A stretch of DNA of 38,369 nt from Streptomyces sp. BR123. Its GTDB lineage: Bacteria; Actinomycetota; Actinomycetes; Streptomycetales; Streptomycetaceae. Shown piece by piece: positions 7,273-15,940 of the stretch. The notes below the pieces were generated by a model, which saw only the letters and a program-made list of their open reading frames with translations, searched no databases and was not told where the DNA came from. Position 1 is the first letter of the stretch; every line of letters begins with the position of its first letter. The stretch covers positions 1 to 38,369 of the forward strand of contig NZ_JACBGN010000040.1 of assembly GCF_013401435.1 (NCBI RefSeq), written 5' to 3'. The position numbers and the translations under genes are program-made.

Positions 7273-10200
7273 TCAGTGGTTGCGGTGGGCGGTGAGTTCC
7301 CTGCGCAGGCCGTCCAGGATGCGGGCGGCGTCGTCGAGGCCGTGCTGCCGGGCGCGCGCGGCTGCCGCCGTGAGCCGGGCCGTCGCCGCGTCTGTGCGGC
7401 CCAGGCCGTTGTGCTCGATCACCGCCGCCAAGCGGATGGATTCGGCGCGGGGAACCTCGCCTCCCTCGCCGTCCCGTTCGTGTGCCGCGGCGGACGCCTC
7501 GGCCTCCGCCAGCGCCTCGGCGAAGCGGCTGGCTTCCGCGAGGACGCGGGCCCGCTGGTAGTGGACGGCGCCGGACTCGTACGAGCGGGAGAAGCCCTCC
7601 GTGGCCTGCGGTACCGCCGCGCAGACGGCGTCGGCCTCCGCGAGGTGGGCGAGTGCCGCCTCCAGTCCTTCCGGACCTTGGGCGCGCTGCGTGAGGCGGG
7701 CGAACTCGCACATCATGCGCATGATCATCGGCGGGTTGGGGGCTTGCGCGTGGGCATCGACGGCGCGTGCGTACGCCGTGCGGGCGGCCTCCCAGCGGTC
7801 GGCCATCGCCAGGGAGACCGCGGCCTCCGACGCCACCAGGGTGTGGACCGCCCGGTCGTCCTCCCAGCCGGCGACGGTGTCCGCCAGCCGGAGGAACTCC
7901 TCCGCGGCCGCCCGGTGTTCCTCCAGTTCCCGAAGCCCGCGGGCGAGGGTCAGCCGGACCTGGGCGAGCAGGCGCCCGTCCAGGAGGCCGGTCGCGTCCG
8001 CGGCCACGGATTCCAGGACGGCGACGGCATCCTCCTGTCGGCCCGACTGCGCGAGCACGTCGGCGAGCTGGAGCCGGATGTCGGCTGCCTGGTCGTGCGC
8101 GTCGTCCCGGTCGTGGCGGGCGGCCGCCTCGGAGAGGTGCCGTACGGCAGCGGCGGCATCCCCGGCGTGCCAGGCGGCGTGGCCGAGCAGACCGTACGTG
8201 GGAGCCGTCGGGAAACCGGAGTCCCCGTACCGCACGGCGAGGGCGAGCGCCTCGTGCAGCAGGTCGACGGCCTCCTCGTACTCCCTCCGCACGATCAGGG
8301 TCTGGGCGAGCACGGCCCGCAGGCGGATGCCCGACCAAGGGCGGTCGATGGCCTCGACCACCTCCAGCGCGGCCCGCAGCTCGCGCTCCGCGCGGTCCGG
8401 CTCGCCGCGGCGCAGGGCGAGGTTCGCCGTGAACTCCATGGCGCTGGCCTTGTGCTGCAGCACGGCGAGTCGTGCGGCCTCGGAGCTCAGGGCGTCGGTC
8501 GCCGCGCCGAACCGTTCGAGGGTGGGCGCGGAGACCTCCGGCAGCTCGTCCATGGCCTCGTGGAAGGCGGCGTATGCCCGGCAGTAGAGCACCGTGAGGT
8601 AGCGCTCGGCTGCCCGGGAGCCCGGCCCGGTGCCGAGCGCCTTGCCGTCGTCCCCCTGACCTGCGTACGCGGGGCCGGCGCCCTGCCCGGCGGCGAGCAG
8701 TGCCTCGGCATCCCGCAGGACGGCGTCGAGGCCGGCACGGGCCTCGGCCTCGTCCGGGCATCCGTGCGGTTGCGGGGGTCCGGCCGGCTGCGGGGCGGTG
8801 CTGCCTTCGGAGGCGGCCGCTCCGGCCTTGTCCTCGGGGCGGAGCGGGGCGGACCACGCAAGGGACCTCGCCCGGGCCGCAAGCACATCCCAGGGCATGC
8901 CGGCCCGGTCGAACAGTTCGGCGGCCTCGGCCATGGCGGCCGCGGCCTCGGGCTCGCGGTCCTGTGCGTACAGCCCGTACGCGTGCTGCTTGGCGATCTC
9001 GGCGCGCAGGCGGACCTCCGGGCCCAGCCGGTCGTCGTGCTCGTACCCGGCTTCGTCGGCCAGGGCGGCGATCCGCGTCCACAGCGGCGTGTCACCGGGA
9101 TGTCCCACTGCCTCCAGCCGCCGCGCCTCCTCGACCAGCTCGGCGAAGTCGTCGGGGATCGCGGGGACGGCCGGAGCGACGGCAGCACCCGCACCACCGG
9201 CACCAGCCCCGGCGGTCGTGCCCTCGGCCGGAGCCTGGGCGGCGGGGCGCATGACGGTACGCAGCCCCAGCGGCAGGGGTTCGCCGGTCAGCGGGGCGCC
9301 GGCCAGCCGGGCGCGGCGCCGGTCGCCGACCTCCGTCGTGCCGTTGCGCGCGTCGAAGGCGGCGGCCAGGGTGTCCGCCTCGGACCGTACGGTGTCCAGC
9401 AGCTCTCCGGCGGTCCAGTTCCGTCCGGGCGGCCCGGCAACCGCCGTGCCGGCGTGCCCGTCCGCGACGAGCCGGGCGAGCAGTACCTCGACGCCGGTCA
9501 GGAAACCGAGGCGGGCGAGCGGTGCGCCGGTCGCCTCGAACAGCGGCCGGTTCTCGGCCAGGATCTCCAGGCCGCGCCCCTCGTTGCGGGTGAGCGCGCA
9601 GAACTCCAGGTGCAGCCCGACCTCCTCCTGCATGCCCGTCATGCCGCGCACCCGGCGGTAGCCGCCGAGGTGGTGCGAGCGGGCCTCGTCCGTGCGGCCC
9701 AGCCGCACCAGCGGCAGCAGCGCCTGCGCCTGGCTCATCTGCGGTTCGTCGGAGCAGGTCGAGGCCCCGCCGAGGACCGGCTGCCAGGTGGCCAGCGCCG
9801 CCTCGTCGTCCCCCGAGCGCACCCGGTACAGCGCGTGATGGCGGGTCTCGCACGCCTCGCAGTCGCTGAGACGGGTACGCGGCCGGGTCGCCCACAGGTC
9901 GTACGCCGCGGACACGCCGGTGCCCGTCTGTGCGGCGACGTGGTGGCGCATGGCGGCCACGGGCTGTACGCCGTGCCCGTCCGTCTCGTACCTCTCCCGC
10001 ATGCGCCCGATCCAGCCCTCGATGGTGCTCAGCGGCACGTCGGGCACCTGCAGCAGGGACGTCGCCACCCATTTGAAGCGCCACAGGATCTGGTGCGCCT
10101 CCCATTCGCTGAACGCTCCGGGGGAGCTCTCCCAGAGCTTGAGCAGCCGGGCGAAGACCACCGGCGACTTGCGGTGCTCGCCGGTGTACTCGTAGGCCGC

Positions 10201-10356
10201 CATCAGCTCCATCAGTGCCGTGACGAGGATGTCGGGCTTGTCGAACGGCCCGGCGGCCTCGACGAGCTCCTCGGCGGTGACGGTGCGCTGCAGGCCGTGC
10301 GGGCGCTCGTTGTTCTCGCGCAGCGCCTCGAACACGGCCTCCGGGGTGTCCAGCAT
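7273..10356 (-). CDS. Large TPR-repeat protein co-translated with HSP90-family gene
   Basis: This 1027-residue, Ala/Leu/Glu-rich protein is a helical solenoid. TPR-like helix pairs recur through most of its length (for example around AERELRAALEVVEAID, YEEAVDLLHEALALA and GQAWHAGDAAAAVRHLSEAA-type segments). A Gly/Ala/Pro-rich linker at about 375-400 divides it into an N-terminal part with several His/Cys residues (LSDCEACETRHH) and a longer C-terminal TPR array. No enzyme motif or membrane segment is visible. ATG 10356 directly follows the TAG of the HSP90-family gene, and the SD (AAGGAG) lies inside that gene, so translation is almost certainly coupled. I infer a partner or client-adaptor role for the chaperone, by analogy with eukaryotic TPR co-chaperones; there is no direct evidence. 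Confidence 0.88.
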   Translation of the reverse strand: MLDTPEAVFEALRENNERPHGLQRTVTAEELVEAAGPFDKPDILVTALMELMAAYEYTGEHRKSPVVFARLLKLWESSPGAFSEWEAHQILWRFKWVATSLLQVPDVPLSTIEGWIGRMRERYETDGHGVQPVAAMRHHVAAQTGTGVSAAYDLWATRPRTRLSDCEACETRHHALYRVRSGDDEAALATWQPVLGGASTCSDEPQMSQAQALLPLVRLGRTDEARSHHLGGYRRVRGMTGMQEEVGLHLEFCALTRNEGRGLEILAENRPLFEATGAPLARLGFLTGVEVLLARLVADGHAGTAVAGPPGRNWTAGELLDTVRSEADTLAAAFDARNGTTEVGDRRRARLAGAPLTGEPLPLGLRTVMRPAAQAPAEGTTAGAGAGGAGAAVAPAVPAIPDDFAELVEEARRLEAVGHPGDTPLWTRIAALADEAGYEHDDRLGPEVRLRAEIAKQHAYGLYAQDREPEAAAAMAEAAELFDRAGMPWDVLAARARSLAWSAPLRPEDKAGAAASEGSTAPQPAGPPQPHGCPDEAEARAGLDAVLRDAEALLAAGQGAGPAYAGQGDDGKALGTGPGSRAAERYLTVLYCRAYAAFHEAMDELPEVSAPTLERFGAATDALSSEAARLAVLQHKASAMEFTANLALRRGEPDRAERELRAALEVVEAIDRPWSGIRLRAVLAQTLIVRREYEEAVDLLHEALALAVRYGDSGFPTAPTYGLLGHAAWHAGDAAAAVRHLSEAAARHDRDDAHDQAADIRLQLADVLAQSGRQEDAVAVLESVAADATGLLDGRLLAQVRLTLARGLRELEEHRAAAEEFLRLADTVAGWEDDRAVHTLVASEAAVSLAMADRWEAARTAYARAVDAHAQAPNPPMIMRMMCEFARLTQRAQGPEGLEAALAHLAEADAVCAAVPQATEGFSRSYESGAVHYQRARVLAEASRFAEALAEAEASAAAHERDGEGGEVPRAESIRLAAVIEHNGLGRTDAATARLTAAAARARQHGLDDAARILDGLRRELTAHRNH

Positions 10357-12225
10357 CTACTGCTCCTTCCGGGGCTCGGGGTCGGGTGCGGCCGTCGTGC
10401 CACCGGGGTGCATGGCGTGGGTGAGCAGGCTGATGAAGGCCCGGTTGAGCAGGGCGCTCTCGTTCGCCTTGAGGGGACGGCGGCTGAGCAGCAGCGCCTG
10501 GCCGAGCAGGGACTCGGCGGCGGCGACGGCGAGCCCGCGCTCGGTGATGGTGACGGCTTGGCGGACCAGCGGGTTGAGGTGGTTGAGGACGAGCCGGGCG
10601 CGCGGGGTCTCGCTGCGCAGTGAGCCGAGGATGTCCGCCCACAGGCCGTCGTCGCTGTCGGCGGCCAGTGTGGAGCGGGTCCGCTCGTGGCGGGCCTCCC
10701 GGTTGTCCAGAAGCAGTACGGGGGCGGAGACGGGCTGGAAGTCGCGCAGGACGACGTCGCAGTCGTGGGCGGCGACGGCCTCCCGTGCGACGGCCAGGAA
10801 GGCGGCCGCGCGGATCTCGGCGGACGGGTCGACGGCGTCGAGGTGTGCGGTGACGGTCGCCGGGTCGAGGTCGGTGACGGCGGTGCCGGGCCTGATCTCG
10901 GGCAGCCGGTGTACCAGGTCGCGGTCGTAGGTGTAGCCGCCGTTGACGACGCCGAGGCCTGCGGCGGAGGCGATGGGGGCGACCTGGCGGAACTCCTCGA
11001 CGCTGCGGGTGACGAGGACGGTGGCGTGGGTCCGGGCGAACTCCTCAAGGGTGACGTTGCCGTCCGTCGTCTCGAAGGGCAGCCAAGGGAGCACGATGCG
11101 CAGCAGCTCGTCGTCGTGGCGGGCGAGGGCCTTGACCGCGAGGTGGTGGGTGTCGATGAACCGGTGCAGCAGGGCGGGGTCGCTCGCGGCGAGGCCGGTG
11201 AGCCAGTCGCGGATCCGGGTGCCCAGGGCGTCCCGGACGGCGGACAGGGTGCCGTCCTCGTACAGGGCTTCGCGGGAGGCGGTGGGCCGCAGGCTGGTCG
11301 TGTCGATGACGCAGCGCACGAAGAACGCCCAGTCGGGCAGGAGTTCGGTCGCCTGGTCGCTGAGGAGCATCCCCTTCAGGTGCACGCGGTGGCCCGCGCG
11401 CTGCGCCGGGCTGAGTGCCGTGGGCAGGACGTACGCGACGCCGCGCAATCCGGCGGCCGGCAGGTCGAGCTCGATGGTGTCGAGGGGGGTGAAGTCGAAG
11501 ACGGTACGGCAGTACGCGGCCAGGGCCTCCCGCCGGGCGAGCGGCGAGCGGTGCGCCTGCTCCCACGGGGGCGTCTCGTCGATCCGGGTGTGCTCGCCGT
11601 ACGGGTCGACGACGGTGACCTCGTGGGGCAGCAGGCGCCCGTAGTGCCGGGCGAGTTCGAGGACCCGGCCGGGTGCCGTCCATTCGGCGTTGTCGGCGCG
11701 CGGGGTGAGCCGCACGGTGGTGCCGGGCTCCGGCACGGCCCCGGCCGGGAGGGTGCGGATGGTGTAGCGGCCGTCGCAGTGGCCGCGCCACTCCACGGCG
11801 GGCGCGGCGGGGTCGGTGGCATGCCGGCTGACCACGGTGATCTCGTCGGCGACGACGAAGCAGGCGAGCAGGCCGATGCCGAACTGGCCGATGAAGTCGC
11901 CTCGTGCCGCGTCCAGCCCGGCGCCGTCCAGGGCGCCGTCCGGGGTGCGCTTGGAGCTGCGGCCGATGGTGGCGAGGAAGCGGTGCACGTCGGCTTCGGT
12001 CAGGCCGATGCCGCTGTCGGTGATGGTGAGCGTGTCCCCGGTGCGCACGGTGATGGCCGCGGGGGCTCCGGGGTCGGCCGCCCGGCGGGCGGTGATGGCG
12101 TCGACGGCGTTCTGCAGGAGTTCGCGCAGGTAGACGCGGGGGCTGGAGTAGAGGTGGTGGGACAGCAGGTCCACCAGGCCGCGCAGGTCGACCTGGAAGG
12201 TGTGGGCGGACTCGGAATGCGGCAC
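10357..12225 (-). CDS. HSP90-family (HtpG-like) ATPase chaperone
   Basis: The 622 residues match bacterial HtpG in length. The N-terminal GHKL ATPase has the N-box ELLQNAVDA (Glu35, Asn39), the adenine-contacting DSGIG at 70-74, the lid-flanking IGRSSK and the G2 motif GQFGIGLLACFVVADE. The middle domain has SLRPTASREALYED, equivalent to the HtpG LPLNVSRE segment with the catalytic Arg. The C-terminal third diverges, and no MEEVD-like tail occurs. GTG 12225 is chosen over an in-frame ATG at 12291 because AAGGA sits 11 bases upstream and the product then begins like HtpG. No CIRCE or HAIR heat-shock element is visible upstream. It forms a coupled pair with the TPR gene; the helical-repeat gene precedes it by 159 bp. 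Confidence 0.92.
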   Translation of the reverse strand: MPHSESAHTFQVDLRGLVDLLSHHLYSSPRVYLRELLQNAVDAITARRAADPGAPAAITVRTGDTLTITDSGIGLTEADVHRFLATIGRSSKRTPDGALDGAGLDAARGDFIGQFGIGLLACFVVADEITVVSRHATDPAAPAVEWRGHCDGRYTIRTLPAGAVPEPGTTVRLTPRADNAEWTAPGRVLELARHYGRLLPHEVTVVDPYGEHTRIDETPPWEQAHRSPLARREALAAYCRTVFDFTPLDTIELDLPAAGLRGVAYVLPTALSPAQRAGHRVHLKGMLLSDQATELLPDWAFFVRCVIDTTSLRPTASREALYEDGTLSAVRDALGTRIRDWLTGLAASDPALLHRFIDTHHLAVKALARHDDELLRIVLPWLPFETTDGNVTLEEFARTHATVLVTRSVEEFRQVAPIASAAGLGVVNGGYTYDRDLVHRLPEIRPGTAVTDLDPATVTAHLDAVDPSAEIRAAAFLAVAREAVAAHDCDVVLRDFQPVSAPVLLLDNREARHERTRSTLAADSDDGLWADILGSLRSETPRARLVLNHLNPLVRQAVTITERGLAVAAAESLLGQALLLSRRPLKANESALLNRAFISLLTHAMHPGGTTAAPDPEPRKEQ

Positions 12226-12384
12226 CTTGTGCGGGTTCCTTCGGTAGCGCGCGGCGCGGTACGGCACAGCAGGGCGCGGTGCGGTGTGCACGCCGTCGCG
12301 GCGGGGCGTGTGGGTTCGGTTCGATACGGGCCAGGCCGGCCGGGCCCGATCGGCACTGGGGCGGCAGCGGGGCCGGCGGCGGTT

Positions 12385-13365
12385 TCAGGCGCCCACGGTC
12401 GAGCGGTGGTTGCGGTACGCCTCGGCCGGGTTCGCGCCGTTGATGTAGTACCAGGGGAACTCGGTGACCGTCCGCTCCGTCGCCTCGAAGCAGCGGCGGG
12501 CCGTCATCGTCTCCCCGGCCAGCGAGAAGGCCATGGCGAAGGTGTTGCACACCTGGACCCGGCCCTTGCCCTGCGCGAAATCCGGGTGCAGGACGGACCG
12601 TTCGGCAGCCTCGCGCAGCGAACCGATGACATCGGAGCGCTGTATGTAGTGGGAGTCGGGTCCGCTGGCGAGCGAGAGCCAGTGCTCGATGTGCGCGACC
12701 GCCACGAGCTGGCCGAGCAGACTGCCCTCGGGCGCACCGAGCATGGCCTCGCGGGCGAAGGCGTGCATCTGCTCGTGCGAGCCGCCCCACTTCTCGCACA
12801 CCTGCTGCAGGTACTGCTGGTGGGCGCCCAGGTGGTGCGGGCTCCGCCGGACGGTCGCCTCGAACCGGCGCCGGGCCACCTCGGGGCCGACCTCCAGTCC
12901 GCGGCCGGTGACCTGGAGGGCGTACCAGGGTGTGATCCACTCTGGCTCCCGCTCCGCCGCCTCGTACAGCCAGGCCTCGGCCTTGCGCAGCCGCTCGTGG
13001 AACGTCTCGAACTGTTCGCGCGAGACGTCCTTCGCCCGCGCTCCGGTCCGGGCTTCCCAACCCCAGTTGACGTAGCGGGCGCCGGCGACCAGCCGCGGCA
13101 GCGCCGAGTCCGGCTCCGCGGCGATGGCCGCGTGGATCCACTTCTCCACCCCGGCAGTCTCACCCACCGTCCACAGCATCCACGTACGGTCCCCGCTCTC
13201 GGGGTACGCCCCCAGCCCGTCCCGTACGCCGGCCCAGTCCCCCGCCTGCGCCGCCTCGCGGATCCGCGTCACCGTGGGATCACCGTAATCCTTCTCCATC
13301 TGTACGCCGCCGGACCTGCCGACCCAGCGCTTGAGCGACAACCCCGCGCTGCGGAGAGACGCCAT
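12385..13365 (-). CDS. Helical-repeat (TPR-like) protein, unknown function
   Basis: The 326-residue protein is rich in Trp, Arg, Glu and Ala and looks all-helical. Repeated helix pairs such as AEAWLYEAAEREPEWITPW, RRRFEATVRRSPHHLGAH and AMAFSLAGETMTARRCFEAT suggest a TPR/SEL1-like solenoid; it recalls DUF4034-type proteins, but I am not certain. It has no signal peptide or membrane segment. ATG 13365 follows GGGGGTGGAG; ATG 13299 (MEKDYGDPT) is possible. It lies 159 bp upstream of the HSP90-family gene on the same strand, making a second helical-scaffold gene beside the chaperone. The three may be one functional unit, but the gap leaves room for a separate promoter. Confidence 0.8.
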   Translation of the reverse strand: MASLRSAGLSLKRWVGRSGGVQMEKDYGDPTVTRIREAAQAGDWAGVRDGLGAYPESGDRTWMLWTVGETAGVEKWIHAAIAAEPDSALPRLVAGARYVNWGWEARTGARAKDVSREQFETFHERLRKAEAWLYEAAEREPEWITPWYALQVTGRGLEVGPEVARRRFEATVRRSPHHLGAHQQYLQQVCEKWGGSHEQMHAFAREAMLGAPEGSLLGQLVAVAHIEHWLSLASGPDSHYIQRSDVIGSLREAAERSVLHPDFAQGKGRVQVCNTFAMAFSLAGETMTARRCFEATERTVTEFPWYYINGANPAEAYRNHRSTVGA

Positions 13366-13435
13366 CTCCACCCCCTGCTGTTCCTCGTCCGTGCCGGAGG
13401 CTGTTGATCACCGCCCCCCGCGGAGACAGTGAGTA

Positions 13436-13990
13436 TCACGACGAACCGTGAACCGCACAACTGTTTCCCTGCGGCGGCGCGCCGGTGGCCGATTGTCGGC
13501 CGGGGGCCCGCTGCCCGCTCCGTCCCCTGACGGGTGTGCAGGTCGGGGAGCATTCGTGTTCCGAACCGGTCGTGAAGGGATCGGGGTCGGCAACCGGGGC
13601 GGTGAGGCCGTGTCCGGTCGTTGCGTCCACGTGGTCCGGGATCTCGTCGTGGCGGTCTCCGACGGTCGGTGTCCCGGTGGGCTCGAACATGAGGATCGCG
13701 GCGCCGGAGGGGGCGTACGGCTTGTGCTCCGTGCCGCGGGGGACGGTGAAGGCCGACCCCTGCGGGAGCCGGACGGTGCGCTCGCCGTCGGACTCGCGCA
13801 AGGAGAGGTGGAGTTCGCCGTCGAGCACCAGGAAGAACTCGTCGGTGTCGTCGTGCACGTGCCAGATGTGTGCGCCCTCGACCTTGGCGATACGGACGTC
13901 GTAGTCGTTGACGCGTGTGACGATGCGGGGGCTCCACAGGGCGTCGAAGGAGGCCAGAGCCGTGTGCAGGGAGATGGGCCGGTTGCTCAT
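13436..13990 (-). CDS. Cupin-domain protein
   Basis: A single beta-barrel cupin occupies about residues 25-110: HIWHVHDDTDEFFLVLDGE provides the first metal-binding motif (two His and a Glu) and VPRGTEHKPYA the second His. Such proteins bind a metal or small ligand; the reaction is unknown. ATG 13990 follows AGGA. After DEIPDHVDATTGHGL, where relatives in my memory usually end, this ORF runs on for about 60 low-complexity residues, possibly because the original stop was lost. It is divergent from the GlxA-type regulator, with 52 bp between the start codons, so it is the obvious candidate target of that regulator. Confidence 0.85.
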   Translation of the reverse strand: MSNRPISLHTALASFDALWSPRIVTRVNDYDVRIAKVEGAHIWHVHDDTDEFFLVLDGELHLSLRESDGERTVRLPQGSAFTVPRGTEHKPYAPSGAAILMFEPTGTPTVGDRHDEIPDHVDATTGHGLTAPVADPDPFTTGSEHECSPTCTPVRGRSGQRAPGRQSATGAPPQGNSCAVHGSS

Positions 13991-14042
13991 GGGTTCATCC
14001 TGAGCCGTTTCGCACGGCCGGCGTGAGTGCTAGGAATTGCAC

Positions 14043-15035
14043 ATGGCGAAAGGATCCTCGCAGTCCGTGCGCGCGGCGAACGTACACCGGGTGGTCGTGA
14101 TCGTGGACGAGAACTCGAACCCCTTCGAGCTCGGCTGCGCGACCGAGGTCTTCGGGCTGCGCCGCCCGGAGACAGGCCGTGACCTCTACGATTTCGGGCT
14201 CTGCTCCCCCGCGCCCCGCACCCTGATGCGGGACGGGTTCTTCACGCTCACGGGAGTCGCCGGTCTGGAGGCGGCCGACACGGCGGACACCCTGATCGTG
14301 CCCAACCGCCCCGACGTCGAGGTGCCCCGCCGGCCCGCCGTACTCGATGCCGTCCGACGGGCGCACGCGCGCGGTGCGCGCCTGATCGGCTTCTGCAGCG
14401 GCGCTTTCACCCTGGCCGAGGCCGGGGTTCTCGACGGGCGACGGGCCACCGCTCACTGGCAGTGGGCGGATTCCTTCCGGTCCCGCTTCCCCGCCGTCCA
14501 CCTGGAACCGGACGTGCTGTTCGTGGACGACGGCGACATTCTCACCGCCGCGGGCAGTGCGGCCGCGCTCGATCTCGGGCTGCACGTGGTGCGCCGCGAC
14601 CACGGCGCGGAGATCGCCAACGCGGTGAGCCGGCGACTGGTCTTCGCGGCGCACCGGGACGGCGGTCAGCGGCAGTTCGTGGAGCGACCGATGCCCGACC
14701 TGGCCGACGAGTCCCTGGCTCCCGTCCTGGCCTGGGCCCAGGAACGGCTGGACGCACCCCTCACGGTGTCCTCCCTCGCGGCGCGGGCCGCGGTCAGCCC
14801 GGCGACGCTCCATCGCCGCTTCCGTGCACAGCTGGGAACGACCCCGCTGGCGTGGCTCACGGGGGAACGCCTCGCCTTGGCCTGCCGGCTGATCGAACGC
14901 GGCGAGTCCCGCTTCGAGGTGGTCGCGCGCCGCAGCGGGCTCGGCACTGCCGCCAACCTGCGCATGCTGATGCGCCGTGAGACGGGCATCAATCCGTCGG
15001 CGTACAAGCGGCGGTTCGGCCCCGGGGGGAAGTGA
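14043..15035 (+). CDS. GlxA/FtrA-type transcriptional regulator (DJ-1/PfpI + AraC HTH)
   Basis: This 330-residue regulator has a class I amidotransferase-like (DJ-1/PfpI) N-terminal domain (about 12-185) with the nucleophile-elbow segment LIGFCSGAFTLAEAG, and a C-terminal AraC/XylS double helix-turn-helix (about 220-325; LTVSSLAARAAVSPATLHRRF, then SAYKRRF). In this family the first domain senses a ligand or contacts partners and the second binds DNA. The conserved Cys is present; enzymatic activity is usually absent. ATG 14043 is chosen because AGGAA lies six bases upstream; a TTG at 14037 is in frame. It is divergent from the cupin gene and followed at once by a hairpin terminator. Confidence 0.92.
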   Translation: MAKGSSQSVRAANVHRVVVIVDENSNPFELGCATEVFGLRRPETGRDLYDFGLCSPAPRTLMRDGFFTLTGVAGLEAADTADTLIVPNRPDVEVPRRPAVLDAVRRAHARGARLIGFCSGAFTLAEAGVLDGRRATAHWQWADSFRSRFPAVHLEPDVLFVDDGDILTAAGSAAALDLGLHVVRRDHGAEIANAVSRRLVFAAHRDGGQRQFVERPMPDLADESLAPVLAWAQERLDAPLTVSSLAARAAVSPATLHRRFRAQLGTTPLAWLTGERLALACRLIERGESRFEVVARRSGLGTAANLRMLMRRETGINPSAYKRRFGPGGK

Positions 15036-15037
15036 AG

Positions 15038-15060
15038 CCCCGCCGGTGCGGGCGGCGGGG
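15038..15060 (+). terminator. Hairpin terminator of the GlxA-type gene
   Basis: CCCCGCCG (15038-15045) pairs perfectly with CGGCGGGG (15053-15060) across a seven-base loop. It starts two bases after the TGA at 15033-15035. No T-run follows. Confidence 0.6.
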
Positions 15061-15410
15061 GCGCCCGGCGGCTGCCGGCCCCCGACGGGCATCCTGCGAC
15101 GGGCTGGTGCTCGCCGACGGCCCAGACGTTGTCCGGAGCGTCGACGCGCACCGCGCGGAGCGTGCAGGACCCTGCGGTCGCCGTCGCGGGCAGGACCGCC
15201 TCCGCCCAGGTGTTCGTCCCGGAGCCGGACACGGCGGTCAGGGTGCCTCCGGCAAACGACGCGCCCTGTTCTCCTTTCTGCACGGGAGAGCCAGGCCGCG
15301 GGGCCGAGCAGTCCCGAGCTCGCCGGCCCCGGAAGTCTGTCCCACACTGGTACCGGGCACGCCCCTGCTGCGGCGGTGCCGTCCGGATCCCGGGGAGCGG
15401 GAGGCAGGCC
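15061..15410. other. Intergenic region with a decayed fragment
   Basis: These 350 bp separate the regulator terminator from the STAS-like gene. No intact gene is visible. The minus strand at about 15085-15265 encodes a stretch resembling part of a secreted WAVG-repeat protein (see the pseudogene entry). The last ~20 bp hold GGAGG, the SD of the gene at 15411. Confidence 0.5.
15085..15265 (-). pseudogene. Fragment resembling WAVG-repeat secreted protein
   Basis: On the minus strand this segment reads GGTLTAVSGSGTNTWAEAV and, 28 residues later, VRVDAPDNVWAVG. That pattern (LTAVS..TNxWA / DNVWAVG) is typical of beta-propeller-like repeats in secreted actinobacterial proteins. Start, signal peptide and repeat array are all absent, and the frame runs on into sequence antisense to the regulator. 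I read it as a leftover of a lost gene, possibly coincidence. Confidence 0.3.
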
Positions 15411-15740
15411 ATGGTCATCAGTCACCACATCGCCGAAAGCACCCTGCACGTGGAGATCGCCCAGGATCTGGACGTCACCAACCGGGCCGCTGCCGCCTTC
15501 CAGATCGAGGCCCTCGTCCATGCACACCGCCCGCGTCAGGTCGCGATCCACCTGCCGACGAACGCCCCCTCCCCCATGACGCTCAGCACCCTGGCCCGCA
15601 CCTCCCGCATGTGCCACGGCATGGGCATCCCGTTCACCGTCACCGGGCCCGGCGGCCACCCCAGCCTGATGCCCCTCGGCACCACTGCCGGCACAGACCT
15701 CCCCCAGCCTCTGGAACACGGCACGCGGCACGACCACTGA
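15411..15740 (+). CDS. Small STAS-like protein (possible anti-sigma factor antagonist)
   Basis: The ORF encodes 109 residues from ATG 15411, with GGGAGG seven bases upstream. The strand-helix order (TLHVEIAQDLDVTNRAAAAFQ, then HRPRQVAIHLPT, then STLARTSRMCHGMGIPFTVTG) resembles a short STAS domain of the SpoIIAA/RsbV class. Those proteins bind anti-sigma factors and are controlled by phosphorylation of a Ser in a DSSG-like loop. Here the loop reads NAPSPMT, so the canonical phosphosite is altered; control may differ or the assignment may be wrong. It stands alone, with no anti-sigma or sigma factor next to it. Confidence 0.65.
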   Translation: MVISHHIAESTLHVEIAQDLDVTNRAAAAFQIEALVHAHRPRQVAIHLPTNAPSPMTLSTLARTSRMCHGMGIPFTVTGPGGHPSLMPLGTTAGTDLPQPLEHGTRHDH

Positions 15741-15940
15741 CCTCGTCGGGGTTCTGCCCCGCCGGTCCAAGGCTCTGACCGGCCCGAAGCGGTGGGGACT
15801 TCTGATCGCGGCAGAGGCAGTCGCGGGCGGGCCCGCTCGGAACCAAATGCGAGTGACGGGTGGCGCGGCAGTCATGCATCATGGGCGGTCATTGCCGCGT
15901 CGATGCGCTCACGCGTTCGAGTCTCGAGTAAGGAATTCCG

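Noticed and set aside
7081..10623. 1180-residue plus-strand open frame across the TPR and HSP90 genes
   Set aside because: It has no domains, crosses two clearly real minus-strand genes and has shadow-like composition.
12226..12384. CIRCE or HAIR heat-shock operator for the HSP90-family gene
   Set aside because: Neither TTAGCACTC-N9-GAGTGCTAA nor CTTGAGT-N7-ACTCAAG, nor a near match, is present.
15741..15765. Terminator after the STAS-like gene
   Set aside because: CGGGG-TTCTG-CCCCG forms only five pairs; too weak to list as a feature.
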